Shown here piece after piece: positions 27,121-36,882 of a stretch of DNA of 64,000 nt. The stretch spans positions 189,758 through 253,757 of the forward strand of contig NZ_JANUSD010000009.1 in the NCBI RefSeq assembly GCF_024793945.1, written 5' to 3'. The notes under the pieces are model-generated. The model was not told the DNA's origin and did no database searches. It saw only the letters and a list, made by a program, of their open reading frames with translations. The DNA is from Emticicia fluvialis. Its GTDB lineage: Bacteria; Bacteroidota; Bacteroidia; Cytophagales; Spirosomataceae. Positions within the stretch are counted from its first letter, which is position 1, and the number at the start of each line of letters is the position of its first letter. Made by a program: the position numbers and the translations under genes.

Positions 27121-28224
27121 TCAATAATGGTTAATTTTTTCTATGATGTAACTAACCTCTTCGTCGGTCAATGTCTGGTTCAAAGGTAAACTTAGCACCT
27201 CATTATGAAGAAGTTCTGAAATCGGGTATGAGTCCGCATTCCATTCTTTATAGGCTAGCTGCTTATGCGGAGCCACCGGATAGTGCATATCTGAACCAAT
27301 CAGATTCTCGCGCAGATACTCTCTGAATCTTGCTCTGTCTTTCAGCCGAACCACAAATAAATGCCAGGCATCTGAACTTACAGACCCAGCAGAAGGCAAA
27401 ATAATTTCCGGATTACTGATTTCAGATAGATACCTCTGGGCAATTTGCCGGCGTCTTTCATTTACAAGCTCTAAAACCGGTAACTTAATGTTAAGTATAG
27501 CCGCCTGCACTTCATCAAGCCGGCTATTTATTCCCTGTTCGTTAAAAATATATTTTTCTGCCGAACCATAATTTCTTAATGCACGTATCCTGCCGGCCAG
27601 TTCATCATCATTGGTTGTAACAGCTCCGGCATCACCCATAGCGCCCAGGTTTTTTGTAGGGTAAAAACTAAAACCTGCCCCGTGCGATAAATTTCCGGCT
27701 TTTTGCCCTTCGTAACTTGCCCCGTGCGCCTGAGCTGTATCTTCAAAAACTTTCAGGTTGTATTTTTGGGCAATGGCATTGATGGCGTTCATATTGCAAC
27801 ATTTGCCATAAAGATGAACTGTTAAAATTGCCTGGGTTTTTGGAGTAATTTTTTCTTCAATTTTCTGAGGGTCAATCAGATAGGTATACAAATCGGGTTC
27901 TACCAGAACGGGAACCAGGCCCGCCATAGACACCGCAAGTATAGTAGCTATATACGTATTTGAAGGTACAATTACCTCAGAACCTTTCGGGAAATCAGAT
28001 GCTTTGAGTAATAATGCCAGTGCATCAAGCCCATTTGCTACACCAATACAATGCTTTGTTCCACAATATTCTGCAAAAGATTTTTCAAAATGATAGACCT
28101 CATCGCCTAGAATATACCATCCTGAAGAAACTTTCTTTGTCAGAATTTCAATAATCGGTGTTTCATAAGGTTTATTAATGCGCTTGAGGTCAAGAAAGGG
28201 AATAAAATTGGTGCGTGTGTTCAA
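27121..28224 (-). CDS. DegT/DnrJ/EryC1/StrS-family sugar aminotransferase
   Basis: 367 residues. PLP-dependent transamination of a nucleotide-linked keto sugar. The PLP lysine is K191 in SFYPTKNLGAMGDAG and the ring-contact aspartate is D162 in FEDTAQAHGA. The start FLDLKRINKPYETPI and the region GQNSRLDE-like INSRLDEVQAAIL are typical; it resembles FdtB/QdtB 3-aminotransferases of dTDP-3-amino-3,6-dideoxyhexose synthesis (moderate confidence). No dTDP-sugar synthesis genes are nearby, so the substrate would come from elsewhere. It starts 21 bases after the nuclease gene. Confidence 0.9.
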   Translation of the reverse strand: MNTRTNFIPFLDLKRINKPYETPIIEILTKKVSSGWYILGDEVYHFEKSFAEYCGTKHCIGVANGLDALALLLKASDFPKGSEVIVPSNTYIATILAVSMAGLVPVLVEPDLYTYLIDPQKIEEKITPKTQAILTVHLYGKCCNMNAINAIAQKYNLKVFEDTAQAHGASYEGQKAGNLSHGAGFSFYPTKNLGAMGDAGAVTTNDDELAGRIRALRNYGSAEKYIFNEQGINSRLDEVQAAILNIKLPVLELVNERRRQIAQRYLSEISNPEIILPSAGSVSSDAWHLFVVRLKDRARFREYLRENLIGSDMHYPVAPHKQLAYKEWNADSYPISELLHNEVLSLPLNQTLTDEEVSYIIEKINHY

Positions 28225-28245
28225 AGTGTTTACAAATTGTGAAAT

Positions 28246-31164
28246 TCATCGGCCGCATATTCCTTTAAAATCACACCTTTCACAAACGAGCAGGTCATTT
28301 GTTTGGGCAAACGGAACATCCGGATTCAGCATTTCTTTTATAATGTTGGCTAATATTTCTTCTGTTTTTTCAATAAAACCAAAGATAGTGGGGTTATCAG
28401 TAAAACTCAAATTTACCTCAAGATTTTCTTTCATATTTCTGAACGAATAAATCTTTGCTTTTATATCATGGTTTTCGAGTGTTTCGCCACCTATGGTAAA
28501 CATTATATTGGTGGCCATATTTTTTAAAATCAGATACTGATACAACCACAACTGGCGTAGCTTTTCTTTGTCGGGGTCAATCAGCGCTTCTTCAAGTATC
28601 TGGTCGCGGCTTTTTTCAAGCTCTTTTTTTACAACTTTTCCGGTTTTGTAGTCAACCACTTTTATTACATTTCCGGCTTTTTCTATTCTATCTACGCGGC
28701 CTGCAATTTTAACTTTTTGTATATTTCCAAGATTTGGCATTTCAAAAGAAGCCTCAATCTGCTTCTCAGAATCAAGTATCCGGTACGGAAAAACCTGTGT
28801 TTCTTTCTGCATGTTAAAGAAGTCGGCCAGTAATTGTTCAGCCACATGCTTCAACAAATAGTTCATACCAGAATCAATTACATAACCCCCGAATTTTTCT
28901 TTATAGGCTGTGTCGAGGCGCTCAGGTATCTGGCTTAAAACGGCATCTAATACATCCTGCGTTACTTCTGTTCCAAAATCGTTGTCAATTTTTTCGAGGG
29001 TATTATGCAGCCAGGTACCAAAAATATCAGCGCCGAAATTCTCGTCTACTTCTTCGCGCTTAGATATACCGGCAATTTTATTGAAGTAAAACTTTAATGT
29101 ACAGTGAAGGTACTCATTAAGGTTTGTGGGATATATTCCACCATCAGCCAGCAGACTGCTTACCGTAGCCAGTATGTCTTTACTCTTTTGCACTACAACC
29201 TTATTAACTAGCTCATTATCAATAGTTTTATTGTAGGCAATTTTAGGATACGTAATTTTTATTTGCTTATTGTGCCTGGCTAGTTCGTTTTCAATCTGTA
29301 AAATAAACCTGCTTTTTTCAGTGGCTCCGCCACCAAGCCCTTCGCCTGTGGGTATTACATACAGCAGGTCAATATCTTTGGCACGTTGTAAAAGCCTGAA
29401 AAAATGATAAGCCATTATTGCGTTCTGGTCTGACTGCAACGGCAGCCCAAACTCAAGCGAGGCATCAAAAGGGATTAACGAATTGAGATGCTTGGCCGAA
29501 GGCAACACACCCTCGTTAACAGAAAGAAATATTACCCTGTCGAAATCAAGGCAGCGGGTCTCCAGCATACCCATTATCTGGAGGTCGGCCACGGGCTCGC
29601 CACTGAACGGAATTTTTTCCTGCCTGATGAGTTCATACAAAAAATGTCTGAAACTTTTCAGGTTCAACAGCCTGTTATTAAATAGGATTTTTTCAAGACG
29701 GTTCAGAATCGTAAGAAACAAATAAAGGTATTCAATTTCAATGGCGTCGTTCGATTCATGATACACTCCGCGCAGCTCGTCAATTAAATCATAAAATGCT
29801 TTCAACGCTTTTCTGGGGTCGTTACCCCAGCGAGAAAACAGGACCTCAAAGAGCCTGTCGCCTTTACCGAATGTAAGCATTTCTTCCTCGCTCAGATACA
29901 CCAGATTCCCCCTTACTATTTCTGTCTGCGTTTCTGAAAAAACATTCGCTTTACCTTCTGTGCTGGCATCTGAATAATTAATCTGCTCATACTTACGACA
30001 AAAAGGGTGATTCAGCACCTTAAATACATGCCTGTGGCTATACTTGGGTATCCGGATGGTCTCGCCGCTTTTGGTTTTAAACTCAACAATATTTTGTTGC
30101 AGCTCAAAAACTGAGTCGATAAGCGTAAAGAGCATGGATCCCCTGAGCGACAAACCCATGGTTATGTTGAAGTCTGTAACCAGATTATCGAGCGAATAAA
30201 TTAATGGCGAAAGCAGGTTTTCGTCGCACAGAACAATGGCCGTAGGTACGCCCGGATTAACCAACAGGCTGTCGGCATAAATGGCGCCTGCTACTTTTGC
30301 CTGCAATGTGGCATTTTCAACACCTATTATTCTGATATTTTTCTCTTCTGCCAGCAGGTGGTTGGTCTGCCAGTTCCATTTACCAAAAGTACCCTTCGAT
30401 TTATATTTTCTAAGCGTGCCTCCGGCTTTCTGATTATACAATGGGTTCATGAAAAACTCATCGGTATCCCATAACATCTCTGCTTTTCCGGCCTTCACCA
30501 GCTTTTCAATAACAATTTCTTCAGATCTGCTAAAAGCATTAAAGCCAACAAAATAGTATTTTTCAAAGTTTTTGTTCTCAATCAGCAGTGTCTCTACTTC
30601 TTCTGCCAGCAACCTGTAAGACATGCCCCGGTAGGTATAACCCTTCACCCGCAGCTCGGTTTGCAGGTCTACATATACCTGGTATATATTCTCAAAAAGT
30701 TTAAAGTATTTATCAAGATTGCCGGTGGTTTCAACAAACGGTTTGTTTATTTTTACCATATCTACATTCCAACGCTCCAGGGTCTTTGCTTCACTGATGT
30801 AATCAAACAAAGCTTTTGGGTCGCCGATAAAATACTGGTCTATGGTGTCAAAATCCCGCAGCAGCGTAGGCGCCCACGAAATAAACCTGTCGAAATCTAC
30901 CTGTGCATCATATTTTCTGAAAGTTTCGTAAAGTTCAAAAAGTAGTCCGACCGAATCAATGGTTTTGAAGCCGGACATTTCAGCCACAAAGTCATCAATG
31001 GCACAAACTTCAGGCGAAAGAAACGGAACATCAGATAGTTTACCCAAAAAGCGCTTGAAGAAAAAAACCGACCGCCTGTTAGGCAATATAATGCAGACAT
31101 TTTTCAGCTGAGCCAAAGAATGCCTGTCAAATACATATTGAGCCGATTTCTCTAAAAATGCCAT
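28246..31164 (-). CDS. AddB-like PD-(D/E)XK nuclease with iron-sulfur cysteines
   Basis: 972 residues. Resembles the AddB subunit of AddAB recombination nucleases: a degenerate helicase N-terminus (NRRSVFFFKRFLGKL) and a C-terminal RecB nuclease with GRVDRIE and VVDYKTGK. Four cysteines of an Fe-S cluster are visible: LHCTLKFYF before the nuclease core and CERCDFKGIC at the end (spacing C-x2-C-x5-C). It probably works in double-strand-break processing with an AddA-like partner, which is not in this window. The photolyase gene lies 160 bases upstream on the same strand and a sugar aminotransferase gene follows. Confidence 0.88.
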   Translation of the reverse strand: MAFLEKSAQYVFDRHSLAQLKNVCIILPNRRSVFFFKRFLGKLSDVPFLSPEVCAIDDFVAEMSGFKTIDSVGLLFELYETFRKYDAQVDFDRFISWAPTLLRDFDTIDQYFIGDPKALFDYISEAKTLERWNVDMVKINKPFVETTGNLDKYFKLFENIYQVYVDLQTELRVKGYTYRGMSYRLLAEEVETLLIENKNFEKYYFVGFNAFSRSEEIVIEKLVKAGKAEMLWDTDEFFMNPLYNQKAGGTLRKYKSKGTFGKWNWQTNHLLAEEKNIRIIGVENATLQAKVAGAIYADSLLVNPGVPTAIVLCDENLLSPLIYSLDNLVTDFNITMGLSLRGSMLFTLIDSVFELQQNIVEFKTKSGETIRIPKYSHRHVFKVLNHPFCRKYEQINYSDASTEGKANVFSETQTEIVRGNLVYLSEEEMLTFGKGDRLFEVLFSRWGNDPRKALKAFYDLIDELRGVYHESNDAIEIEYLYLFLTILNRLEKILFNNRLLNLKSFRHFLYELIRQEKIPFSGEPVADLQIMGMLETRCLDFDRVIFLSVNEGVLPSAKHLNSLIPFDASLEFGLPLQSDQNAIMAYHFFRLLQRAKDIDLLYVIPTGEGLGGGATEKSRFILQIENELARHNKQIKITYPKIAYNKTIDNELVNKVVVQKSKDILATVSSLLADGGIYPTNLNEYLHCTLKFYFNKIAGISKREEVDENFGADIFGTWLHNTLEKIDNDFGTEVTQDVLDAVLSQIPERLDTAYKEKFGGYVIDSGMNYLLKHVAEQLLADFFNMQKETQVFPYRILDSEKQIEASFEMPNLGNIQKVKIAGRVDRIEKAGNVIKVVDYKTGKVVKKELEKSRDQILEEALIDPDKEKLRQLWLYQYLILKNMATNIMFTIGGETLENHDIKAKIYSFRNMKENLEVNLSFTDNPTIFGFIEKTEEILANIIKEMLNPDVPFAQTNDLLVCERCDFKGICGR

Positions 31165-31326
31165 GGGTTATCAGGCTCATGGGGTAGCCTGGTTTTGGTA
31201 AAACAGGAAAACAATTGAAGAAAATACAAAATAACAACTAACTATCGGATTTTCCTGCTAAAAAATTATCAATGGCTTATTATTTATTTTTAAGCAACAC
31301 TGTATAAAAATATCACAAAACCAAGA

Positions 31327-32655
31327 TTACTCTTTGGGCATTTTGTCTCCCAATGCAGCCTTATAGGTACTCAGGGCACGGTCACGGGCAAATGCGTGGT
31401 CAACCATTGGTTTAGGATAACTGAAAGAGTTGAGTTCAGGCACCCATTTTTTGATATATTTCAGATCTGCATCAAATTTTTCTGTCTGTGCCGTCGGACT
31501 AAATACCCTGAAATACGGCGCCGCATCGCAGCCACTGCCGGCCGCCCATTGCCAACCACCATTATTGGCGGCAAAATCAAAGTCCAGCAGTTTTTCTGCA
31601 AAATAGGCTTCCCCCCAACGCCAATCAATCAGCAGGTGTTTAATTAAAAAACTGGCCGTTATCATTCTTACCCTGTTATGCATAAAACCGGTAGCGTTCA
31701 GCTCTCTCATACCTGCATCTACTATCGGGTAGCCGGTTTTGCCTTGGCACCACCGTTTGAACTCTTCTTCATTGTTCCGCCATTCTATGCGGTCATACTC
31801 TTTTCTAAACGCCTGCCCGTCGCTTACGTGCGGAAAATGAAAAAGTATGTTCATGTAAAACTCTCGCCATATCAGTTCGTTCAACCAGGTAGTGCTTAGA
31901 GGTATGGCTTTCCGAACCAGTTCTCTGATACTAACCGTACCAAACCTTAAATGAATGCTCAGGCGGCTGGTAGCAGGTAAGGCCGGAAAATTCCTTAATT
32001 CACCATATTTTTCAACCAGAGAGTCAGTTACAACCGGAGGCGGAAACTCAGCCCCTGATTCTTCAAAACCAATGTCGTTCAAAGCCGGCATATTCAGACT
32101 ATTAATCTGATAAAACCTGCTGAAGTATTTTTCTGTCGGATAACTTTTCAGGTAAAAATCGTTCAGTTTCTCTTTCCACTTTTTGCTGTAAGGCGTAAAA
32201 ACCGTATAAGGTTGGCCGGTGCCAGTTAGCACTTCGTTTTTTTCAAAAATTACCTGATCTTTAAACGTGTAAAACCCAATGCCATCAGAGTTGAGCAAGC
32301 CGCGCACATGCTCATCGCGGTTTATAGCATACTTTTCGTAGTCGTGGTTGGTATATACCTCGGCAATATCGTATTCCTGCATTAGTTTTTGCCACACATC
32401 TATGGGGTTTCCGTGCTTAACCAGCAAGCCCGACCCCAGCAAATTTAACTGCCCGTGCAGGCTGACAAGTGTCTTGTAAATAAAATGAACCCGCGCATCT
32501 TTTTTGTTGGGTAGTTTGTCGAGAATGTCGGTATCAAAAATAAAAAGCGGTAGTACCGGATGCTCGCTTTTTAGAGCATAATAAAGGGCGGCGTTATCAT
32601 TCAGCCGTAAATCTCTCCTTAACCAAAATATACTCAATCTTTGCTTTATCTCCAT
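31327..32655 (-). CDS. Deoxyribodipyrimidine photolyase / cryptochrome family
   Basis: 442 residues. FAD-dependent light-driven repair of cyclobutane pyrimidine dimers is the main role of the family. The N-terminal antenna domain starts FWLRRDLRLNDN; the FAD-binding part has WLNELIWREFYM, the run TGYPIVDAGMRELNATGFMH, NRVRMITASFL and the tryptophan-rich NNGGWQWAAGSGCDA. These fit class I CPD photolyases, with a (6-4) or cryptochrome role less likely. It is 160 bases upstream of the AddB-like gene and divergent from the gene at 32774. Confidence 0.93.
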   Translation of the reverse strand: MEIKQRLSIFWLRRDLRLNDNAALYYALKSEHPVLPLFIFDTDILDKLPNKKDARVHFIYKTLVSLHGQLNLLGSGLLVKHGNPIDVWQKLMQEYDIAEVYTNHDYEKYAINRDEHVRGLLNSDGIGFYTFKDQVIFEKNEVLTGTGQPYTVFTPYSKKWKEKLNDFYLKSYPTEKYFSRFYQINSLNMPALNDIGFEESGAEFPPPVVTDSLVEKYGELRNFPALPATSRLSIHLRFGTVSIRELVRKAIPLSTTWLNELIWREFYMNILFHFPHVSDGQAFRKEYDRIEWRNNEEEFKRWCQGKTGYPIVDAGMRELNATGFMHNRVRMITASFLIKHLLIDWRWGEAYFAEKLLDFDFAANNGGWQWAAGSGCDAAPYFRVFSPTAQTEKFDADLKYIKKWVPELNSFSYPKPMVDHAFARDRALSTYKAALGDKMPKE

Positions 32656-32713
32656 TTAATGAGGTTTTATCTTCGCTATGTTTTTATTAATCTACATGTT
32701 GATAGAAAAACTT

Positions 32714-32721
32714 TACTTTTG
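32714..32721 (+). promoter_or_regulatory. Possible -7 element for the Gly-rich secreted protein
   Basis: TACTTTTG matches TAnnTTTG, 53 bases before the ATG at 32774. No clear -33 TTTG at the right distance. Confidence 0.35.
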
Positions 32722-32773
32722 GGTTAATTGTTTGTCTAAACTTAAATCATTTGAAAAAACATATCATACAAAA

Positions 32774-33562
32774 ATGAAAAGATTATTTGTAAGCCTTTTT
32801 TCATTCGTGGCTATGAGTTCTTTTGCACAAAGTACACCAACAGCCGACGCCATTCTGGACAAATACATTGCAGCCATTGGTGGTAAAGATGCCATTGCTA
32901 AAGTTCAGGACATAACCATTAACAGCACCAGCGAAACGCAACGGGGAACGTCAGAAACGGAAGTGAAATACAAATTTCCGGACAAGTATTCATCAAGTAT
33001 GTATTTCAACGGAAATGCAGGCATGACAACCGTATTTGATGGCAAAAATTTTAAAAGCAGTGGCGGTTTTGGCGGTCGCGGTGGCTTTGGCGGTGGTAAC
33101 GGCGCCGGAGGAAACGCAGGCGGCGGCAATGGCGGAAACGGCGGAGCCCGCCCGCAACCGGAAGGGCCGGCAGCCAAAATACAAGCTATGCGGTCTAACC
33201 CGTTTTTTGAATTGATGTATAAAGAACTAGGCATAACGGCTACGGTGCAAGGCACCGAAAAAGTAGGCGATAAAGATGCCTACAAAGTGGAGGTATCAAC
33301 ACAGGACGGAAGAAAATGGACCGATTATTTTGATGTGGCGTCTGGCCTGAAAGTAAAAACTTTCTCGACCAACGAAACCCCCAGAGGCAAATTTGAAAGT
33401 ACGGTTACTTACGAAAACTACAAAAAGTTTAAAGGAACCGAGTTTCTGATTCCGGCTGTAACCAAAAGAACTGCAGGCCAGATGGGCGAGATTGTTACGG
33501 AGGTTCAATCAGTAAAAATAAACAAGGGCCTGAAAGACTCTGAGTTTGAAATTAAAGAATAA
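32774..33562 (+). CDS. Secreted protein with LolA-like fold and Gly-rich insert
   Basis: 262 residues from the ATG at 32774; the longer frame from 32678 runs through the promoter. A signal peptide (about 1-19, ending SSFAQS) precedes a region like LolA/LppX-type outer-membrane lipoprotein-sorting proteins: TADAILDKYIAAIGGKDAIA, and a C-terminal half with YKVEVSTQDGRKW and SVKINKGLKDSEFEIKE. Between them lies a stretch of about 35 residues made mostly of Gly and Asn (about 96-130), unlike the rest. Probably periplasmic; substrate unknown. A strong terminator follows. Confidence 0.8.
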   Translation: MKRLFVSLFSFVAMSSFAQSTPTADAILDKYIAAIGGKDAIAKVQDITINSTSETQRGTSETEVKYKFPDKYSSSMYFNGNAGMTTVFDGKNFKSSGGFGGRGGFGGGNGAGGNAGGGNGGNGGARPQPEGPAAKIQAMRSNPFFELMYKELGITATVQGTEKVGDKDAYKVEVSTQDGRKWTDYFDVASGLKVKTFSTNETPRGKFESTVTYENYKKFKGTEFLIPAVTKRTAGQMGEIVTEVQSVKINKGLKDSEFEIKE

Positions 33563-33579
33563 CAAATGTTTACCGATAC

Positions 33580-33616
33580 AAAGAGGCAGCACGAAACAGT
33601 TCGGCTGCCTCTTTTT
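33580..33616 (+). terminator. Terminator of the Gly-rich secreted protein gene
   Basis: AAAGAGGCAGC (33580-33590) pairs with GCTGCCTCTTT (33604-33614), 13-base loop, then a T run. Confidence 0.88.
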
Positions 33617-33731
33617 GGTTTACCGGAAATATGTAAATTTCTGATGTATTTTCTCATAAAATCCATTTCATTTTCGTTTATTCGCAAATAAATTATCCAT
33701 CAAAACAGCATTGTTTACCGATATTCAACCC

Positions 33732-34970
33732 ATGAGAAAATCCATTCTTCTTTTATTTATACCTGTTATTACGCTGGTTAGTCTGATACCCTGGCATGAG
33801 CGTGCTTCTGAAGGCCAGCCGGTAACTTTAACTGCTAAACCTAAAGAAATTATTACAGGTGCCGACCAGCTAAAGGCCTACGTTCCGTATCTGAAAGGTA
33901 AAAGAGTAGGAATGGTTATTAACCAGACTTCAATTGTGGGTAAAAAACCCAGTGTGGATACCCTGATGGCCCTGGGTATAAAAATAACCAGGATTTTCGG
34001 GCCTGAGCATGGTTTCAGAGGCAATGCCAGCAATGGCGCCAAAGTTGCCGACAATGTAGATGAAAAAACGGGCATACCCATTATTTCGCTGTATGGTAAA
34101 TATAAGAAACCAACCAGGGAACATCTGGCTGACGTAGATGTAATGGTATTTGATATACAGGATGTTGGCGCACGTTTTTATACTTATATTAATACACTTA
34201 CGCATGTAATGGAGTCTTGCGCCGAAAATGGCAAGGAGCTGGTGATATTAGACAGACCCAACCCGAACGGCTATTGTATTGACGGCCCCATGCTTGAAGA
34301 CCACCTGCATTCGGGCATTGGTATGCACAAAATACCCATTACACATGGCATGACCATGGGCGAATTTGCGCAAATGGTAAACGGAGAAGGCTGGCTGCCC
34401 AATAAACTGCAATGCCGACTGAAAATAATTAAAGTGGCCAATTACAACCATGATATGCCCTACCAGTTACCGGTGTTTCCGTCACCGAATTTAAATACTC
34501 AGCAGTCAATACTTTTATACCCAAGTATTTGTTTGTTTGAGGGCACCATTCTGAGCCAGGGACGTGGCACCTACATGCCATTTACGGTTTTGGGCGCACC
34601 TGCTTTAAAAGGCAAATATGAGTTTCACTTTCGTCCGGTCAGTATTCCGGGTATGAGCGAAACCCCATTGCACCAGAACGAAGAATGTTACGGCCTTGAC
34701 CTGCGAAACTATGATGTCAATGAATTGAGAAAATCTAAACGCCTGAATCTGCATTGGCTGATAGAATTATATAATGCCTACCCCTTCAAAGAAAAGTTTT
34801 TTGATATGAGCCAAAGCAAACAAATGAACAGCTTTGATAAACTGGCCGGAACCGAAAACCTGAAAAAACAGATAATTGCAGGCGTACCCGAAGAAGAAAT
34901 ACGCAAAAGCTGGGAGCCCGGCCTGAGCCAATACAAAACCATGCGCCTGAAATACGTGTTGTATCCTTAA
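33732..34970 (+). CDS. DUF1343 protein, NamZ-like exo-beta-N-acetylmuramidase
   Basis: 412 residues from the ATG at 33732 (MRKSILLLFIPVITLVSLIP, an export signal); an in-frame ATG at 33711 is seven codons earlier. The DUF1343 family includes NamZ, which cuts terminal MurNAc from peptidoglycan fragments. Family hallmarks: FGPEHGFRG, VFDIQDVGARFYTY, LDRPNPNG and EGTILSQGRGT. It probably acts in the periplasm in cell-wall recycling. MurNAc-6P or transport genes are not adjacent; a META-domain lipoprotein follows. Confidence 0.9.
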   Translation: MRKSILLLFIPVITLVSLIPWHERASEGQPVTLTAKPKEIITGADQLKAYVPYLKGKRVGMVINQTSIVGKKPSVDTLMALGIKITRIFGPEHGFRGNASNGAKVADNVDEKTGIPIISLYGKYKKPTREHLADVDVMVFDIQDVGARFYTYINTLTHVMESCAENGKELVILDRPNPNGYCIDGPMLEDHLHSGIGMHKIPITHGMTMGEFAQMVNGEGWLPNKLQCRLKIIKVANYNHDMPYQLPVFPSPNLNTQQSILLYPSICLFEGTILSQGRGTYMPFTVLGAPALKGKYEFHFRPVSIPGMSETPLHQNEECYGLDLRNYDVNELRKSKRLNLHWLIELYNAYPFKEKFFDMSQSKQMNSFDKLAGTENLKKQIIAGVPEEEIRKSWEPGLSQYKTMRLKYVLYP

Positions 34971-35080
34971 ACAGCGGCATAATCAGCCCGGCATTAAACC
35001 AATGCAGGCTGGGTTTGTCAAAAACACAAATATTTAAATGTCCCAAAGAAGTAAATATAAAATTTAAACTTTTTAAAGCT

Positions 35081-35542
35081 ATGAAAAACCTGATTATTGC
35101 CATTTGTTTATCCGGATTATGTGTTGCCGGTTGTGTACCGGCACGGCCAACAGGCAGCACACCCAAACAAACCTCAGAAGCACTTAATGCCCCTCTTAAA
35201 TTGAATGGTATGTGGGAACTGGCCGAAATACCCGGGGCAAGGGTATCTTTAGCGGGTTTGTATCCGGATAAAAAACCAACAATTAATTTTGATGTAAACG
35301 ACAACAAGTTTACGGGCAATACCAGTTGCAATAGTTTCAGCGGCCTGCTGGTGGCTTATGGTAACAAAATTACGTTTAACAAGTCTATGGCTATGACCAA
35401 AATGGCTTGCCAGGGCGATGGTGAAACAACATTTCTTGAGTCGCTAAAAAAAGTAGATTCATACACTATTAATGCTAATAATACCTTAAGCCTGAATGCC
35501 GGTGGTGTTGAGGTACTAAGAATGGCCAAACCTGTGCGATAA
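35081..35542 (+). CDS. META-domain (HslJ-like) lipoprotein
   Basis: 153 residues from the ATG at 35081. Lipoprotein signal with lipobox VAGC (Cys 18). The body is a META/HslJ domain: LNGMWELAEIPG, the cysteine pair in GNTSCNSFSG and MTKMACQG. HslJ in E. coli is a heat- and novobiocin-linked outer-membrane protein; the exact role here is unknown. It follows the NamZ-like gene by 110 bases and ends at a strong terminator. Confidence 0.88.
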   Translation: MKNLIIAICLSGLCVAGCVPARPTGSTPKQTSEALNAPLKLNGMWELAEIPGARVSLAGLYPDKKPTINFDVNDNKFTGNTSCNSFSGLLVAYGNKITFNKSMAMTKMACQGDGETTFLESLKKVDSYTINANNTLSLNAGGVEVLRMAKPVR

Positions 35543-35562
35543 TTGCAACTATATAAAACAGG

Positions 35563-35613
35563 TGGGGTTAAACAGTAAAAGACGTAACAGCCTTACTGTT
35601 TAACCCCATTTTT
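35563..35613 (+). terminator. Terminator of the META-domain lipoprotein gene
   Basis: A 16-bp perfect stem (35563-35578 with 35593-35608) followed by a T run. Confidence 0.9.
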
Positions 35614-35677
35614 ATTAAGAGGCTTAACCGTTAAAAAAGATACGCAAATTGGATGCACATACTATGTATTCTTAGTG

Positions 35678-35685
35678 TATCTTTG
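35678..35685 (+). promoter_or_regulatory. Predicted -7 element of purKE
   Basis: TATCTTTG matches TAnnTTTG, 18 bases before the GTG start of purK. No TTTG at the standard distance. Confidence 0.45.
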
Positions 35686-35702
35686 CGAAAAAAAGCTACT
35701 TA

Positions 35703-36845
35703 GTGAGATTCGATAACAGAAAAAAACTGGGCATTCTTGGTGGTGGGCAATTGGGCAGAATGATTATTCAGGCAGCCATTGATTTTGATTTTAACATTAA
35801 AACGCTGGACCCGGACAGCGATGCACCCTGTAAGTACCTTTCGCACGAGTTTGTGAACGGTTCATTGAACGATTATGATACCGTAATGGCATTCGGGCAG
35901 GATTGCGACATACTAACCATAGAGATAGAAGCCGTTAGCATTGAAGCGCTTGAAGCCCTTCAAAAACAGGGTAAAGCGGTGTTTCCGCAGCCTTCTGTGC
36001 TACGCATTATACAAGACAAGCGGGTTCAGAAACAATTTTATAAAGACAACAACCTGCCTACTGCAGATTTTATTCTGACAGAAAACAGGGCTGATACAGC
36101 CGGGCATGCAGCGTTTTTACCTGCTGTTCATAAACTGGGCAAAGGCGGCTATGATGGCAAGGGCGTGCAGGTATTGCGCACCGAGGCCGACCTCGGCAAG
36201 GCATTTGACCAGCCGGGTGTGCTTGAAAAAATGATTGACTTTGAGAAAGAACTGGCCGTTATAGTTGCCCGCAACGAGAACGGCGAAACCAGCACTTTCC
36301 CGGTTGTTGAAATGGTTTTTCATCCGGAAGCCAATCTGGTTGAGTACCTTTTCAGCCCGGCTAACGTTGCCACCGAAATTGAGAAAAAAGCGCAGGATAT
36401 TGCCATACAAACAGCCAATGCCCTGGGCATAATTGGCTTGCTGGCGGTAGAGATGTTTCTGACAAGAGACGGAGAAATACTGATAAATGAGGTAGCTCCC
36501 CGCCCGCACAACAGCGGCCACCAGACCATCAGGGCCAATGATGTATCGCAGTTTGAGCAGCATCTGCGAGCCATACTGAACCTGCCGTTGGGTAGCACAC
36601 GTGCGCACTCAAAAGCAGCAATGGTGAATCTGCTGGGTGAAGAAGGACATAACGGAGAAGCAATTTATGAAGGTATGGACGATGTGCTGGCCATAGAGGG
36701 TATACACCCTTTTTTATATGGCAAGCGTTTTACTAAACCATTCAGAAAAATGGGGCATATTACTATTGTAGACCAGGACTTTGAAAAATTAAAAGAAAAA
36801 GTCATTTTTGTAAAAGAAAAACTCAAAGTTGTAGCCAAAAACTGA
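35703..36845 (+). CDS. purK: 5-(carboxyamino)imidazole ribonucleotide synthase
   Basis: 380 residues from a GTG start at 35703. ATP-dependent carboxylation of AIR to N5-CAIR, before PurE. ATP-grasp protein: N-terminal LGILGGGQLGRMI, the middle KLGKGGYDGKGVQVL and the metal/ATP site EVAPRPHNSGHQT. The length is normal. purE follows by 37 bases, so the two form an operon. Confidence 0.96.
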   Translation: MRFDNRKKLGILGGGQLGRMIIQAAIDFDFNIKTLDPDSDAPCKYLSHEFVNGSLNDYDTVMAFGQDCDILTIEIEAVSIEALEALQKQGKAVFPQPSVLRIIQDKRVQKQFYKDNNLPTADFILTENRADTAGHAAFLPAVHKLGKGGYDGKGVQVLRTEADLGKAFDQPGVLEKMIDFEKELAVIVARNENGETSTFPVVEMVFHPEANLVEYLFSPANVATEIEKKAQDIAIQTANALGIIGLLAVEMFLTRDGEILINEVAPRPHNSGHQTIRANDVSQFEQHLRAILNLPLGSTRAHSKAAMVNLLGEEGHNGEAIYEGMDDVLAIEGIHPFLYGKRFTKPFRKMGHITIVDQDFEKLKEKVIFVKEKLKVVAKN

Positions 36846-36882
36846 TAGTCGGATTTGCATTTAAAAATTTAAACTGTAGAAG

